Shown: positions 1 through 9,310 of the stretch, one piece after another
Position numbering within the stretch: the stretch's first letter is position 1
Layout of the letters: each line of letters starts with the position of its first letter
From: Algiphilus aromaticivorans DG1253
GTDB lineage: Bacteria; Pseudomonadota; Gammaproteobacteria; Nevskiales; Nevskiaceae
Reading direction: 5' to 3'
Assembly: GCF_000733765.1 (NCBI RefSeq)
Contig: NZ_JPOG01000001.1
Coordinates: 2,728,001 to 2,792,000, forward strand
Length of the DNA stretch: 64,000 nt
The notes under the pieces: generated by a model
What the model was told of the DNA's origin: nothing
Database searches by the model: none
Seen by the model: the letters and a program-made list of their open reading frames with translations, nothing else
Translations under genes and position numbers: made by a program

Positions 1-2100
1 CGCGTCGTTGATGCCGTCGCCCACCATGACCACGCGCTCGCCACCCGCCTGCAGCCGACGCAGACGCGCCAGCTTGTCCTCGGGCGTCTGCCGCGCGCGC
101 CATTGCTCGACACCCAGCGTGCGCGCCAGCACGCCCACGGGCGCCTCGGCATCGCCGCTGGCGATCTCCACGCCGATGCCGAGCGCGCGCAGCTCGGCGA
201 TGGCGCGCGCCGCCCCCGGGCGCGGCGCATCGGCCAGACGGAAGCGCGCCAGCAGGCGCTCACCGTCGCCGAGAACAACCACCGTGTCATCGGTGTCGAG
301 CGCAGGGAGCGTGTGACTGCCGTCGACGCCCGCGGCCCAGTCGGGCCGGCCGATGCGCAGGCGGCGCCCGTCGATGCGGCCCTCGACGCCGTGACCGAGC
401 TCCACGCGCACATCCGTGGCAGAGCGCGTCGGGGTGGCGCGGCTGGTGAAGGCGCGCGCCAGCGGGTGCTCGGAATGCGCCTCCAGCGCGGCGGCGAGCG
501 CGCGCGCCTCGGCGGCGTCGACGCCCGGCGCCGTCTCGGTGCCGCGCAGCGTCAGCGCGCCCGTCGTCAGCGTGCCGGTCTTGTCCAGCACCACGCGCCC
601 GGCGTGGGCAAGCCCTTCGAGGGCGGCCGTACGCGCCACCAGCACACCCGAGCGCGCCAGCCGCGAGGTCGCTGCCACCAGCGCCGTAGGCGTGGCCAGC
701 GAGAGCGCACAGGGGCAGGTCACGACCAGTACGGCCAGCGTGACTTCGAAGGCCTGATCGGGGGCGATCCGCCACCAGATCGCGGCGGTGGCGGCGGCCA
801 GCAGCAGCACGCCGCTGACGAACCAGCGCGCCACGCGGTCGGCACCGCGCGCCAGGGCCGGCCGCTGCGACTGGGCGCGCTCGAGCAGGCGCGCGATGTT
901 GGCCACCAGGGTTTCGCGACCGACGCGCGTGACTTCCATGTCGAAGGGAGAGCCGGTGTTGACGCTGCCGCCCAGCACCTCCTCGCCCGCAGCGCGCGCC
1001 ACCGGCTGGAACTCGCCGGTGAGCAGGGACTCGTCGAGACGGGGCTCGCCGGCGATCACGCGGCCGTCGGCGGGCACGGCCTCACCGGGGCGTACGCGCA
1101 GGTGGTCGCCCGCCGCCAGCTCGGCCAGCGCCACGCGCATCGCCTCACCGTCGGGCGCCAGGCGCGTGGCCGTCGCCGGCAGCGTGCGGGCCAGCGCGTC
1201 GCCGGCGTCGGTGGCCTTGTGCCGCGCCGCCATCTCGAAGTAACGCGCCACCGACAGGAAGAAGACGAACATCGTCACCGAATCGAAGTAGACCTCGCCG
1301 CTGCCTACCAGCGTGTTCCAGACGCTGGCGGCATAGGCGCCGCCGACGGCCAGCGCCACCGGCACGTCCATGCCCGGCCGCCGCACCCGCAGGTCGCGCC
1401 AGGCGCCGCGAAAGAAGGGAATCGCAGCGTAGAAGACCACCGGCGTGGCGACCAGCAGGCTCACCGCGCGCAGCAGCGCGCTGACCTCGGCCTCCATGCC
1501 GGCGTGGATCGCGCCGGCGTAGAGCCCGACGGCATACATCATCGTCTGCATCATGCCCAGCCCGGCCACCGCCAGGCGCTTGAGCGCGGCCCGCCGCTCG
1601 CGCGCCGCGGCCGGCCAGGCGGCCTCCACCCCCAGGGGCCGCGGCTGGTAGCCGAGGCCGTCGATGCGGCGCAGCAGCCGCGACAGCGGCACGCGCGCCG
1701 GATCCCAGTGCAGCAGCGCGCGCCCGCTGGCCGGATTGACTTCGATGGCGCGCACGCCGTCGATGCCCCCCAGCAAGCGCTCGATCAGCCAGGCACAGGC
1801 CGCGCAATACATGCCCTCGATGGCGAGTGTGGCTTCGCGGCTGCCGTCAGTAAGCGCGCGCGTGAAGCCCTGCTGCACCGCGTCCCGGTCGAAGGCGCTC
1901 CAGGCATCGGGCTGCTCAGGCGGCGGGCTCGCGGGCGCACCATCGCGGTAGCGGTAGAAGTCTTCGAGACCGGCGCCGGCGATAAGCAGCGCCACCGCCT
2001 CGCAGCCCGGGCAGCAGACTTCGCGCTCGACGCCGTCGATGGCCACGCGCAGTGGCTTCCCCGGGCCCAACGCGTCCCCGCAGTGGAAGCAGGCGCTCAT
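1..2100 (-). CDS. ccoI: Copper-translocating P-type ATPase of the cbb3 cluster (C-terminus cut by window edge)
   Basis: Heavy-metal P1B-ATPase of the inner membrane that supplies copper for cbb3 oxidase assembly. The N-terminus has a Cys cluster (CFHCG, then CCPGC) followed by an HMA domain with GMYCAAC (about residue 95). Membrane helices follow, then the TGEF loop, the CPC transport motif (TCPCALSL) and the phosphorylated Asp in DKTGTLT; the visible end is the MVGDGIND hinge. 700 codons are present and roughly the last 80-100 residues lie outside the window. The ATG at 2100 puts the N-terminal Cys motif at the start. It lies 34 bp after a small membrane gene and downstream of ccoNOQP, the usual position of ccoI/fixI. 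Confidence 0.93.
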   Translation of the reverse strand, partial: MSACFHCGDALGPGKPLRVAIDGVEREVCCPGCEAVALLIAGAGLEDFYRYRDGAPASPPPEQPDAWSAFDRDAVQQGFTRALTDGSREATLAIEGMYCAACAWLIERLLGGIDGVRAIEVNPASGRALLHWDPARVPLSRLLRRIDGLGYQPRPLGVEAAWPAAARERRAALKRLAVAGLGMMQTMMYAVGLYAGAIHAGMEAEVSALLRAVSLLVATPVVFYAAIPFFRGAWRDLRVRRPGMDVPVALAVGGAYAASVWNTLVGSGEVYFDSVTMFVFFLSVARYFEMAARHKATDAGDALARTLPATATRLAPDGEAMRVALAELAAGDHLRVRPGEAVPADGRVIAGEPRLDESLLTGEFQPVARAAGEEVLGGSVNTGSPFDMEVTRVGRETLVANIARLLERAQSQRPALARGADRVARWFVSGVLLLAAATAAIWWRIAPDQAFEVTLAVLVVTCPCALSLATPTALVAATSRLARSGVLVARTAALEGLAHAGRVVLDKTGTLTTGALTLRGTETAPGVDAAEARALAAALEAHSEHPLARAFTSRATPTRSATDVRVELGHGVEGRIDGRRLRIGRPDWAAGVDGSHTLPALDTDDTVVVLGDGERLLARFRLADAPRPGAARAIAELRALGIGVEIASGDAEAPVGVLARTLGVEQWRARQTPEDKLARLRRLQAGGERVVMVGDGINDA

Positions 2101-2134
2101 GGGGCCAGAACGATTGCTAGAGCGCGCGCCTCAG

Positions 2135-2338
2135 TCACAGTCCTCGATCACTGCCCTCGTCCACCGCAAAGCCAAAGCGCGCGCTGGGCGCGACCTCGGC
2201 CAGGGCGGTGTCGGAGAGCTGCAGCGCCACGACGACATTGACCACGCAGCCGGCGAGCAGGGCGGCGAAAACGACAACGCCCAGCCAGAGCACCGGAATT
2301 CGGTACCAGGGAATATGCTCGCCGTCGCTCGCCTTCAT
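2135..2338 (-). CDS. Small FixH/CcoH-like membrane protein
   Basis: A 67-residue protein with one N-terminal membrane helix (about residues 12-35) preceded by a PWYR motif, as at the start of FixH/CcoH cbb3 assembly proteins. It is only about half the usual FixH length, and the C-terminal periplasmic part is not recognisable. Its ATG overlaps the ccoP stop by four bases, so it is translationally coupled, and ccoI follows. That position supports a role in cbb3 maturation. No ccoG is seen between ccoP and ccoI. It is a real small gene by context; the family assignment is tentative. Confidence 0.6.
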   Translation of the reverse strand: MKASDGEHIPWYRIPVLWLGVVVFAALLAGCVVNVVVALQLSDTALAEVAPSARFGFAVDEGSDRGL

Positions 2339-3249
2339 GGCGCCCCGTTACCGTCCCCACCCGCTGCACGCATCCAGGCGATCAGCATCTCGATCTCCTC
2401 GGCCGACAGGCGCGCCTCCCAGGCCGGCATGACGCCCTGACGGCCGTGACGGATGGCATGGGCAATATCGGCACGATCGCCGCCGTAGAGCCAGCTGTCG
2501 TCGGTCAGATCGGGGGCGCCCAGCGCCGGATTGCCCTTGCCTTGCGGGCCATGACAGGAGGCGCACAGCTGCTGATAGCGCTCGGCACCCTTGCGCGCCA
2601 GATCCTGGCGCGAGGTGCTGCGGCCATTGAGGGTATAGACATAGGTCGTTATCTGGCGCACGCCCTCGTCACCGAGCGCATCACCGAGCGCCGGCATGGC
2701 GCCGCGGCGTCCCTGGAGGAGGCTGGTGCGGATCGCGTCATCGCTGCCGCCCCAGCTCCAGTTGTCGTCGGTCAGATCGGGCGCGCCCAGCGTGACGTTG
2801 CCCTTGCCCTGCGCGCCGTGGCAGGCCGCGCAGTTCTCGTCGTAAACGACACCCGCGGCACGCAGAACGCCGGGATCCTCGGCTAGCGCCGAGATCGGCT
2901 TCTTGCGCACGAACTCCTGCAGATCAACGAGCTTGGCGTCATTCCTTTCCATGGCCTGCTCGACCTGCTTGGTGGAACTCCAGCCCAGAGTGCCCTCGTA
3001 GGCGCCCAGCCCCGGGTAGAGCACCAGATAGATCAGGCTGAAGACCAGCAGGCCGATCGACATCAGAATCCACCACATCGGCAGGCGTCGGACGCCCTCG
3101 CGCAGCGCGCCGTGCGCCCAGATGTGGCCGGTATTGCCGTCCTCGTCGACCGGAATGCGCACGCGCAGCGCAAAGATGAAAAGGAAGACGACGAGGACGA
3201 TGTTGAGGGTCGCGAAGAAGATGACCCATCCGCTCCAGAAGCTGCTCAT
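2335..3249 (-). CDS. ccoP: Cytochrome c oxidase cbb3-type subunit III (dihaem cytochrome c)
   Basis: Membrane-anchored dihaem cytochrome c that passes electrons to CcoN. It has 304 residues, two N-terminal helices (about 8-30 and 58-80) and two c-haem sites, C140-A-A-C-H144 and C229-A-S-C-H233, each followed by a GAPDLTDD-type segment typical of CcoP. Length is normal for the family. The start overlaps the end of ccoQ and the stop overlaps the start of the FixH-like gene, so the set ccoN-O-Q-P is fully coupled. Confidence 0.95.
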   Translation of the reverse strand: MSSFWSGWVIFFATLNIVLVVFLFIFALRVRIPVDEDGNTGHIWAHGALREGVRRLPMWWILMSIGLLVFSLIYLVLYPGLGAYEGTLGWSSTKQVEQAMERNDAKLVDLQEFVRKKPISALAEDPGVLRAAGVVYDENCAACHGAQGKGNVTLGAPDLTDDNWSWGGSDDAIRTSLLQGRRGAMPALGDALGDEGVRQITTYVYTLNGRSTSRQDLARKGAERYQQLCASCHGPQGKGNPALGAPDLTDDSWLYGGDRADIAHAIRHGRQGVMPAWEARLSAEEIEMLIAWMRAAGGDGNGAP

Positions 3250-3458
3250 CGGCCGTCGCCTCCCTCGCCTTCGGTGAATCGATCACCCTCGCCGCGTTGC
3301 GGCGCCGGGCGGTCGTCGTCGTTGTCCAACGGCACCCGCGCCATGCGGTCGAAGACCTGCTTGTGTCGCGGCCGCCAGGCCCAGATCCAGATGGCGATGA
3401 AGGCGATCAGCAGCAGCACGGTGATCACGCCGATCGCGTGGCCCCAGTAGCCACTCAT
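3246..3458 (-). CDS. ccoQ: cbb3 oxidase small subunit CcoQ
   Basis: A 70-residue single-helix protein (helix about 7-29, followed by [12 protein letters not shown]), the standard form of CcoQ, which stabilises the cbb3 complex. The acidic C-terminal tail is low complexity. It sits between ccoO and ccoP with 4-bp overlaps on both sides. Assignment rests on position, size, helix placement and the conserved basic stretch after the helix. Confidence 0.88.
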   Translation of the reverse strand: MSGYWGHAIGVITVLLLIAFIAIWIWAWRPRHKQVFDRMARVPLDNDDDRPAPQRGEGDRFTEGEGGDGR

Positions 3459-4105
3459 GGCTGCGCCTCCGCCTCAACGCCGGCCGGCCCCCTGCCGCCG
3501 TGCACACCGAGCCCCTGCAGATAGGCCACCAGCGCGTCGAGTTCGGTCTTGCCGGCAACCGCCTCGGCCGCGCCTTCGATCTGCTCCTCGCTGTAGGGGT
3601 CGCCGAGGAAGCGCAGCACGCGCATGCGCTGGGCGATGTCCTCGCCGTCGAGCTCGGCTTCGGCCAGCCAGGGATAGGCCGGCATATTCGAGTCCGGCAC
3701 CAGCGACTGCGGGTCGAGCAGATGCTGGCGCTGCCATGCATCGGTGTACTTGCCGCCGACGCGGGCGAGATCGGGGCCCGTGCGCTTGCTGCCCCACTGG
3801 AAGGGGCGGTCGTAGACGGACTCGCCGGCCTCGGAGAAGGGACCGTAGCGCTGCACCTCGGCGCGCAGGCGCCGGATCTGCTGGGAATGGCAGGCGTAGC
3901 AGCCTTCGCGCACGTAGATGTCGCGGCCGGCAAGCTCCAGCGGCTCGTAGGGCTCGACGCCGGGCGAGGGCTCGACCGTGCTCGCCTGGTAGAACAGCGG
4001 CACGATCTCGGCCAGCCCGCCCAGCGTCAGCGCCACGGCCATGAGCACGCCAAAGAGGCCGAGATGCTTCTCGATCTTCTCGAAATACTGATACGGCCGG
4101 GACAT
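3455..4105 (-). CDS. ccoO: Cytochrome c oxidase cbb3-type subunit II (monohaem cytochrome c)
   Basis: A 216-residue membrane-anchored cytochrome c with one N-terminal helix and a [10 protein letters not shown] haem c site, typical of CcoO. The ATG at 4105 ([14 protein letters not shown]) was chosen because it matches the family N-terminus and overlaps the ccoN stop as ATGA; an upstream in-frame ATG at 4201 lies inside ccoN. It accepts electrons together with CcoP for delivery to the CcoN active site. Confidence 0.95.
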   Translation of the reverse strand: MSRPYQYFEKIEKHLGLFGVLMAVALTLGGLAEIVPLFYQASTVEPSPGVEPYEPLELAGRDIYVREGCYACHSQQIRRLRAEVQRYGPFSEAGESVYDRPFQWGSKRTGPDLARVGGKYTDAWQRQHLLDPQSLVPDSNMPAYPWLAEAELDGEDIAQRMRVLRFLGDPYSEEQIEGAAEAVAGKTELDALVAYLQGLGVHGGRGPAGVEAEAQP

Positions 4106-5556
4106 CAGCGCACCTCCCCGATCGGCTGCGGCACCGGCTCGGGAATCGGTACCGGTATCGGTGAAATCAAGCGGGCGCGAGCGGCGGCGGCGGTGTGCCA
4201 CAGGTTCCAGGCCATGACGATCATGCCGCCCATGACCAGCAACCCACCGACGAAGCGCAGGAAGTACATCGGGTAGATCGCCCGTAGCGTGTCCATGAAG
4301 CTGTAGAGCAGCGTGCCGTCCTCAGCGGTGGCGAACCACTTCAGGCCGGTACCGATGCCCGCCACCCACATCGCCGCGATGTAGATCAGCAGGCCGATGA
4401 CGTGCATCCAGAAGTGCAGATTCATGGCGGCCACTGAGTGCATCGGCCGGCCGAGGGCGCGCGGCGCCATGGCGTAGATCGAGCCGATGGTGATCATCGC
4501 CACCCAGCCGATGGCCCCGGAGTGCACGTGGGCGACGGTCCAGTCGGTGTAGTGGCTGAGGGCATTGGCGCTGCGAATCGCCAGCATCGAGCCCTCGAAG
4601 GTGGAGGCGGCGTAGAAGACCAGCGACACCACCATGAACTTCACCGCCGGATCGGTGCGCAGCTTGTCCCAGACGCCATTGAAGGTCAGCAGGCCATTGG
4701 CTGCCGAGCCCCAACTGGGGATCAGCAGGATCAGCGAAAAGACCATGCCCACCGTCTGCACCCAGTCCGGCAACGAGGTGTAGATGAGGTGATGCGAACC
4801 GGCCCACATATAGACCGAGATCAGCGCCCAGAAATTGACGATGGAGAAGCGGTAGCTCCACAGCGGCTGCCCCGCCGCGCGCGGGACGAAGTAGTACATC
4901 ATCCCGAGGAAGCCGGCGGTCAGGAAGAAGGCCACGGCGTTGTGGCCGTACCACCACTGCACCATGGCGTCGACCGCGCCGGAGTACACCGGATAGGACT
5001 TGGTCAGCGATACCGGAATGGCGAGGTTGTTGACGACGTGCAGCAACGCCACGGCGACGATGAAGGCCGCGTAGTACCAGTTCGCCACATAGATGTGGCG
5101 GATGCGACGGCGCGCCAGCGTGCCGAAGAAGACGGCCCCGAAGGAGATCCAGACCACCGCGATGAGGATGTCGATGGGCCATTCCGGCTCGGCGTACTCC
5201 TTGCTCTGAGTAATGCCGAAGGGGATGGTCGCCAGCGCCAGAAACACCGCCAACTGCCAGCCCCAGAAGGTGAAGTGCGCCAGACGTTCGAAGGCCAGGC
5301 GCGCATGGCAGGTGCGCTGCACGACGTAGTAGCAGGTACCCATCAAGGCCGAACCGCCGAAGGCGAAGATGATGGCGAAGGTGTGATTGGGCCGGATGCG
5401 GCTGAAGGTGAGCCAGGCCGTATCGAAGTTCAGCACCGGCCAGACCATCTGTGCGGCCGCCAGCACGCCGAGCGCAGTGCCGACGATGGCCCAGACCGCG
5501 GCTGCCAGCAGGAACAACCGCACGACCTGATCGTTGTAGGTCTCGCCCGTCGACAT
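4105..5556 (-). CDS. ccoN: Cytochrome c oxidase cbb3-type subunit I (catalytic)
   Basis: Catalytic haem-copper subunit of the high-affinity cbb3 terminal oxidase; it reduces O2 and pumps protons across the inner membrane. It has 483 residues, about 12 helices, a low-spin haem ligand in RPNHTF, CuB ligands in WYGHNAV and GSHHLIY, and the haem pair in [10 protein letters not shown]. The start at 5556 follows an AGGGGAG ribosome site 6-7 bases upstream; a more distal in-frame ATG at 5622 adds an unlike N-terminus. First gene of ccoNOQP, about 70 bp after a perfect FNR/ANR site, which implies low-oxygen induction. Confidence 0.96.
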   Translation of the reverse strand: MSTGETYNDQVVRLFLLAAAVWAIVGTALGVLAAAQMVWPVLNFDTAWLTFSRIRPNHTFAIIFAFGGSALMGTCYYVVQRTCHARLAFERLAHFTFWGWQLAVFLALATIPFGITQSKEYAEPEWPIDILIAVVWISFGAVFFGTLARRRIRHIYVANWYYAAFIVAVALLHVVNNLAIPVSLTKSYPVYSGAVDAMVQWWYGHNAVAFFLTAGFLGMMYYFVPRAAGQPLWSYRFSIVNFWALISVYMWAGSHHLIYTSLPDWVQTVGMVFSLILLIPSWGSAANGLLTFNGVWDKLRTDPAVKFMVVSLVFYAASTFEGSMLAIRSANALSHYTDWTVAHVHSGAIGWVAMITIGSIYAMAPRALGRPMHSVAAMNLHFWMHVIGLLIYIAAMWVAGIGTGLKWFATAEDGTLLYSFMDTLRAIYPMYFLRFVGGLLVMGGMIVMAWNLWHTAAAARARLISPIPVPIPEPVPQPIGEVR

Positions 5557-5625
5557 GCTGGAACTCCCCTTTAACAGCCCGGCCCGCGAAGCCCCGCAGC
5601 TTACAGAGGGGCGGCCCGGCATTTA

Positions 5626-5639
5626 TTGATTGAGATCAA
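5626..5639 (-). promoter_or_regulatory. FNR/ANR box upstream of ccoN
   Basis: TTGATTGAGATCAA is an exact TTGAT-N4-ATCAA dyad. A TGTAAG hexamer at 5605-5600 on the minus strand would put the start site near 5593, about 40 bases from the box centre, the class II FNR activation geometry. Placement before cbb3 genes is the classic target context. Confidence 0.85.
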
Positions 5640-5760
5640 GTCTGCCGCCATGAAATCCCCCTGTCGATAGCGATGGTTCCTGAAACCGCAGGCACCACGC
5701 TCGCCGCAGTTGCAGCCCGAGCGGCTAAGATCGGCATTCGCCCCGCGCCCTTGTCCCGCC

Positions 5761-7134
5761 ATGCCGCAGCTCACTCACACCATCCTTCGCCTGTGTGTCA
5801 CCGCCCTTGTGACAACGCTCGCCGCATGCGGATCCGACGATACTGCGCGCGGGCCCGCGTTGATGGTTCACGATGTCGCTGCCCCGGAAGGCGCAGCTGG
5901 CGAGCAGCGCAGCCTGCGCTTCGTGGCCAGCCTGTCCGAGGCAGCCGAAACACCGGTGCGCATCCGCTGGTCGACCGCTGACGGTGACGCGGTGGCCGGC
6001 GAGCACTTCATCGCCGACAGCGGCAAAGCGGTCATCGCCGCCGGCGAGCGCCATACCGAGATCCCCGTCACCCTGATCGGCAACGATGCCGAAGAAGCGG
6101 CGCGGCGCTTCAGGCTTAGGCTCGACGCAGTCGAAGGCGCACGCGCCTTCCGCTCGGAGGCCGTCGGTACTATCGCCAACGACGACACCAACTGCCTTGG
6201 CGAAGTGCCTACCGGCGACAACCCCTGGCTGGCGCGCAGCCCGATCAGCTTCGCGCACCGCGGCGGCGTCCGCGAGTTCCCGGAGAACACCCTCTACGCC
6301 TACCACCAGGCCGCCGCAGCGGGCTCCGATGTGCTGGAGATGGACGTCTACCAGACCGCCGACGACGAGCTGGTGGTCCTGCACGACCTGACCGTGGATC
6401 GGACCACCGACGGCAGCGGCGATGTCGGCGACTTCACGCTGGCCGAGCTCAAGGCGATGGACGCCGCTTACTGGTTCGTCCCCGGCGAGGGCACCACGCG
6501 CGACGCGGATGCGGCCGACTACGTCTACCGCGGCATCGCCACAGGCGACAAGCCACCGCCGCCCGGCTTCACGGCCAACGATTTCCGCATCCCGACGCTG
6601 GACGAGGCGCTAGCGCGCTTCCCCGACGAGTTGATCAACGTCGAACTCAAGCCGGACACCGACGACACCGGCAGCTACGAGGGCAATGTCGCCCGGCTAC
6701 TGCGCGACTTCGGGCGCTTCGACGACGTCATGGTCGCCTCCTTCGTCGACACCGCCGCGGCGCTCTTCAAGCTGCAGGGCGCCTGCATTTCCACCTCGGT
6801 GCCACTGGTGGAAGCCGCCGCCGTCACGCTGGCCTCGAAGGGTCCGCTGCCGATGGCACCGGTGCCCGGGCACCAGGCCTTTCAGGTGCCGATGGACACC
6901 AGCAGCGTCAGCCAGATTCCCGATGCGCTGCAAATCGAAGTCGTCACCCAGGATTTCATCGACGACGCGCACGCCGTCGGCCTGGCCGTGCATGTCTGGA
7001 CCATCGACGACTGCCCGACGATGGTCGAGCTACTGGAGATGGGGGTGGACGGCATCATGACCGACCGCCCCTTGCGCCTGCAGCAGGTGCTCGACCAGCC
7101 CGAGGGCGAATGGTCCTGCGACGGCGTGGAATGA
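5761..7134 (+). CDS. Lipoprotein with Calx-beta and glycerophosphodiester phosphodiesterase domains
   Basis: A 457-residue predicted lipoprotein: signal peptide with lipobox LAAC (Cys23), a Calx-beta-like module (about 35-125; TADGDAV.GEHF) and a GDPD catalytic domain from about 155 to the end. GDPD residues visible are AHRGG, EFPENT, EMDVY and VLHD, the metal and catalytic set. It probably hydrolyses glycerophosphodiesters (glycerol-3-phosphate plus alcohol) on the periplasmic or outer surface. An upstream in-frame ATG at 5710 precedes the signal peptide and is unlikely as the start. It stands alone between the cbb3 promoter and a small lipoprotein gene. Confidence 0.88.
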   Translation: MPQLTHTILRLCVTALVTTLAACGSDDTARGPALMVHDVAAPEGAAGEQRSLRFVASLSEAAETPVRIRWSTADGDAVAGEHFIADSGKAVIAAGERHTEIPVTLIGNDAEEAARRFRLRLDAVEGARAFRSEAVGTIANDDTNCLGEVPTGDNPWLARSPISFAHRGGVREFPENTLYAYHQAAAAGSDVLEMDVYQTADDELVVLHDLTVDRTTDGSGDVGDFTLAELKAMDAAYWFVPGEGTTRDADAADYVYRGIATGDKPPPPGFTANDFRIPTLDEALARFPDELINVELKPDTDDTGSYEGNVARLLRDFGRFDDVMVASFVDTAAALFKLQGACISTSVPLVEAAAVTLASKGPLPMAPVPGHQAFQVPMDTSSVSQIPDALQIEVVTQDFIDDAHAVGLAVHVWTIDDCPTMVELLEMGVDGIMTDRPLRLQQVLDQPEGEWSCDGVE

Positions 7135-7219
7135 CACCGTAACGACGGCGGCTTTCTACGGCGGCCGTTCAGCCGGCCGGTGTTAGCGTGCGTCATCTGC
7201 TCACCAAGAGGTTCCCGAT

Positions 7220-7444
7220 ATGCGCTACACCGCCATTGCCTCCATCGCCGCCGGCCTGCTATTGCTCGGCGCCTGCTCTTCCGACGAGCAGCCGCAGAGC
7301 AGCGGGCAGCAGTCCTCGGGCTCCGACAACAAGACCAGCCTCAGCGTCGATACCGACAGCGGCTCGGTGTCCTACAAGGATTCCGACGGCGGTTCCAGCA
7401 CCTCGATCTCCGTGGGCGACGGCGACAAGGACAAGAAGGACTGA
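7220..7444 (+). CDS. Small Ser/Asp-rich lipoprotein, unknown function
   Basis: A 74-residue protein with a clear lipoprotein signal (hydrophobic stretch ending LLGAC, Cys19). The mature part is hydrophilic, rich in Ser, Asp, Gly and Lys, with a repeating D-S-G-S pattern and no recognisable domain. An AAGAGG sequence lies 7-8 bases before the ATG. It is monocistronic, about 85 bp after the GDPD gene. I do not recognise a family. Confidence 0.7.
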   Translation: MRYTAIASIAAGLLLLGACSSDEQPQSSGQQSSGSDNKTSLSVDTDSGSVSYKDSDGGSSTSISVGDGDKDKKD

Positions 7445-7465
7445 TTCTCGCCGCGCTTAGGCACT

Positions 7466-8443
7466 TCAGCCCGGCAGCAACAGGCTGGCGCCGGTCGTAC
7501 GCCGCGCTTCCAGATCGCGATGTGCCTGCGCAGCTTCGCGCAGTGGATAACGCTGCCCGATCTCCGGCGCAAGCACTCCCGCCATAACAGCCTCGAACAC
7601 GGCGACAGCGCCGGCTTCCAGGCTGCTCCGGTCTGCGATGTAATCCATCACGCTCGGTCGCGTAAAGAACAGTGAGCCGCGCGTGGCAAGCTCCGAAGGC
7701 GCGAAGGGCGGCACCGCCCCAGAAGCGTTGCCGAAGCTGACCATCATGCCCAGCGGCGCCAGGCTGTCCAGCGAGGTCTCGAAGGTGGCGGCGCCGACGC
7801 CGTCGTAGACCACGTCCGCACCGCGGCCCTCCGTGAGCGACCGCATCGCCTCGGCCACCGGCTCTTCGTCATAGCGAATCACCGCCTCGCAGCCCGCAGC
7901 CCGCGCGTGCTCTGCCTTGGCGGCAGAGCCGACCGTTCCGATGACGCGCGCGCCCAAGTGCCGCGCCCAAGCGCAAAGCAAGCTGCCGACCCCACCGGCC
8001 GCGGCGTGCACCAGCACGATATGGCCGGCGCGCACGGGAAAGGTGCGGAAGAGCAGCGCATGCGCGGTCAGTCCCTTGAGCATGAGCGCGGCCGCTGCCT
8101 CGTCGTCGACGCCGTCCGGCAGCCGCAGCACCCGATCCGCCGGCATGACGCGCTCCTCGGCATAGGCACCGATGGGGGCGCTGGCGTAGGCCACGCGGTC
8201 TCCCTGCGCCAGGCCGGTCACATCGGGTCCGACGGCCGTCACCATGCCGGCGGCCTCCAGGCCAAGGCCACTGGGCAGCGGCAGCGGATACAGGCCGGAG
8301 CGATGATAGACATCGATGTAATTCAGCCCGACCGCGGTATGCCGGATACCGACTTCGCCGGCGCCTGGCTCGGCCGACGACTCGTCGACCCAGTCGATCA
8401 CCTCCGGCCCGCCCGTGCTCTCGATACGGCAGCGCAACGCCAT
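7466..8443 (-). CDS. NADPH:quinone oxidoreductase (zinc-free MDR family)
   Basis: A 325-residue medium-chain dehydrogenase/reductase of the quinone reductase (QOR/Qor1) group: N-terminal GroES-like half with NYIDVYHRSGLYP and PSGLGLEAAGMV, then a Rossmann half with HAAAGGVGSLL. The zinc ligands of alcohol dehydrogenases are absent. It reduces quinones or enals with NADPH in the cytoplasm. The ATG at 8443 is preferred to the one at 8449 because AGGAG lies 7-8 bases upstream of it, against 1-2 bases for the other. It is divergent from the dienelactone hydrolase gene. Confidence 0.9.
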   Translation of the reverse strand: MALRCRIESTGGPEVIDWVDESSAEPGAGEVGIRHTAVGLNYIDVYHRSGLYPLPLPSGLGLEAAGMVTAVGPDVTGLAQGDRVAYASAPIGAYAEERVMPADRVLRLPDGVDDEAAAALMLKGLTAHALLFRTFPVRAGHIVLVHAAAGGVGSLLCAWARHLGARVIGTVGSAAKAEHARAAGCEAVIRYDEEPVAEAMRSLTEGRGADVVYDGVGAATFETSLDSLAPLGMMVSFGNASGAVPPFAPSELATRGSLFFTRPSVMDYIADRSSLEAGAVAVFEAVMAGVLAPEIGQRYPLREAAQAHRDLEARRTTGASLLLPG

Positions 8444-8592
8444 CGTCATGTCTCCTCGCCGAATTCCGGGTATCAGGCTAACCGCATCGCTGCGACAAGC
8501 GCGCCGAGACGCAGCTGCGAGCGGCTGAAGCGCACCCGAGAAGCCGTTAGGCTGTGACGAGTTTTTCGGCCTGCACCCCGAGGAGGACATCC

Positions 8593-9261
8593 ATGCCCGC
8601 GAATCACGAGTTCACCCGCCCTGACGGCAAGACGGCACCCGCCTACTATGTGGCACCGGAACCCGGCGCGAGCGCGCCCGGCGTCGTGGTCATCCAGGAA
8701 TGGTGGGGCATCAACGACCAGATCGAGCGCGTGGCCAATCGCCTTGCCGAGGCCGGCTACCGTGCGCTTGTCCCCGATCTCTATCGCGGCGCCAAGGCGC
8801 TGGATGCCGCCGAGGCCGAGCACAAGATGACCGGCCTGGACTTCGGCGACGCGGCAACGCAGGACGTACGCGGCGCCGTGCAGCATCTGAAGCGGAACGG
8901 TGGAAAGGTCGCGACCATGGGCTTCTGCATGGGCGGAGTACTGTCGCTGCTCGGCGCGATGCACGCCCCGGAGCTGGATGCTGCCATCGCCTGGTACGGC
9001 CTGCCCCCGGACGAAGCCGGAGACCCCGGAGAGATCAAAGTTCCGGTTCAGGGCCACTACGGCAATCAGGACCAGATGTTCCCGCCCGAAACCGTCAATG
9101 ATTTCGAGGGCAAGCTGAAGGCTGCAAACGTTCGCTACGAGCTCTACCGCTACGATGCACCGCACGCCTTCAGCAACGAAGATTGGGATTACTACGACGC
9201 CGAGGCCGCGAAGCTGGCCTGGCAGCGCAGCCTGGATTTCCTCGACAAGCACCTGCGTTAG
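8593..9261 (+). CDS. Dienelactone hydrolase family protein
   Basis: A 222-residue alpha/beta hydrolase. The Cys nucleophile sits in GFCMGG (Cys112), with the acid in YGNQDQMFPP and the His in DAPHAF, the Cys-Asp-His triad of dienelactone hydrolases. N-terminal VIQEWWGIND is typical. Length is slightly below the usual 235. Start ATG at 8593 follows AGGAGG. It probably hydrolyses carboxymethylenebutenolide or a related lactone; no ortho-cleavage pathway genes flank it, so the in vivo substrate is open. Confidence 0.9.
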   Translation: MPANHEFTRPDGKTAPAYYVAPEPGASAPGVVVIQEWWGINDQIERVANRLAEAGYRALVPDLYRGAKALDAAEAEHKMTGLDFGDAATQDVRGAVQHLKRNGGKVATMGFCMGGVLSLLGAMHAPELDAAIAWYGLPPDEAGDPGEIKVPVQGHYGNQDQMFPPETVNDFEGKLKAANVRYELYRYDAPHAFSNEDWDYYDAEAAKLAWQRSLDFLDKHLR

Positions 9262-9268
9262 CCCAACG

Positions 9269-9296
9269 GGGCGGCCGGCACCGCCGCCGGCCGCCC
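9269..9296. terminator. GC-rich hairpin between convergent genes
   Basis: Perfect 11-bp stem (9269-9279 with 9286-9296) and a 6-base loop, between the convergent dienelactone hydrolase and acyl-CoA dehydrogenase genes. No T-run follows on either strand, so it may act with Rho or as an RNA stabiliser rather than as a strict intrinsic terminator. Confidence 0.55.
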
Positions 9297-9310
9297 AGCG
9301 CGCGGGCTGT

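Noticed and set aside
103-2241. Very long open frame (712 codons) on the plus strand
   Set aside because: It is antisense to ccoI, which has every P-type ATPase motif. The plus-strand translation is Arg/Gly/Ala-rich low complexity, as expected from the GC-rich complementary strand.
4438-5574. 378-codon plus-strand frame opposite ccoN
   Set aside because: Shadow of ccoN; His/Arg/Asp-rich composition with no domain.
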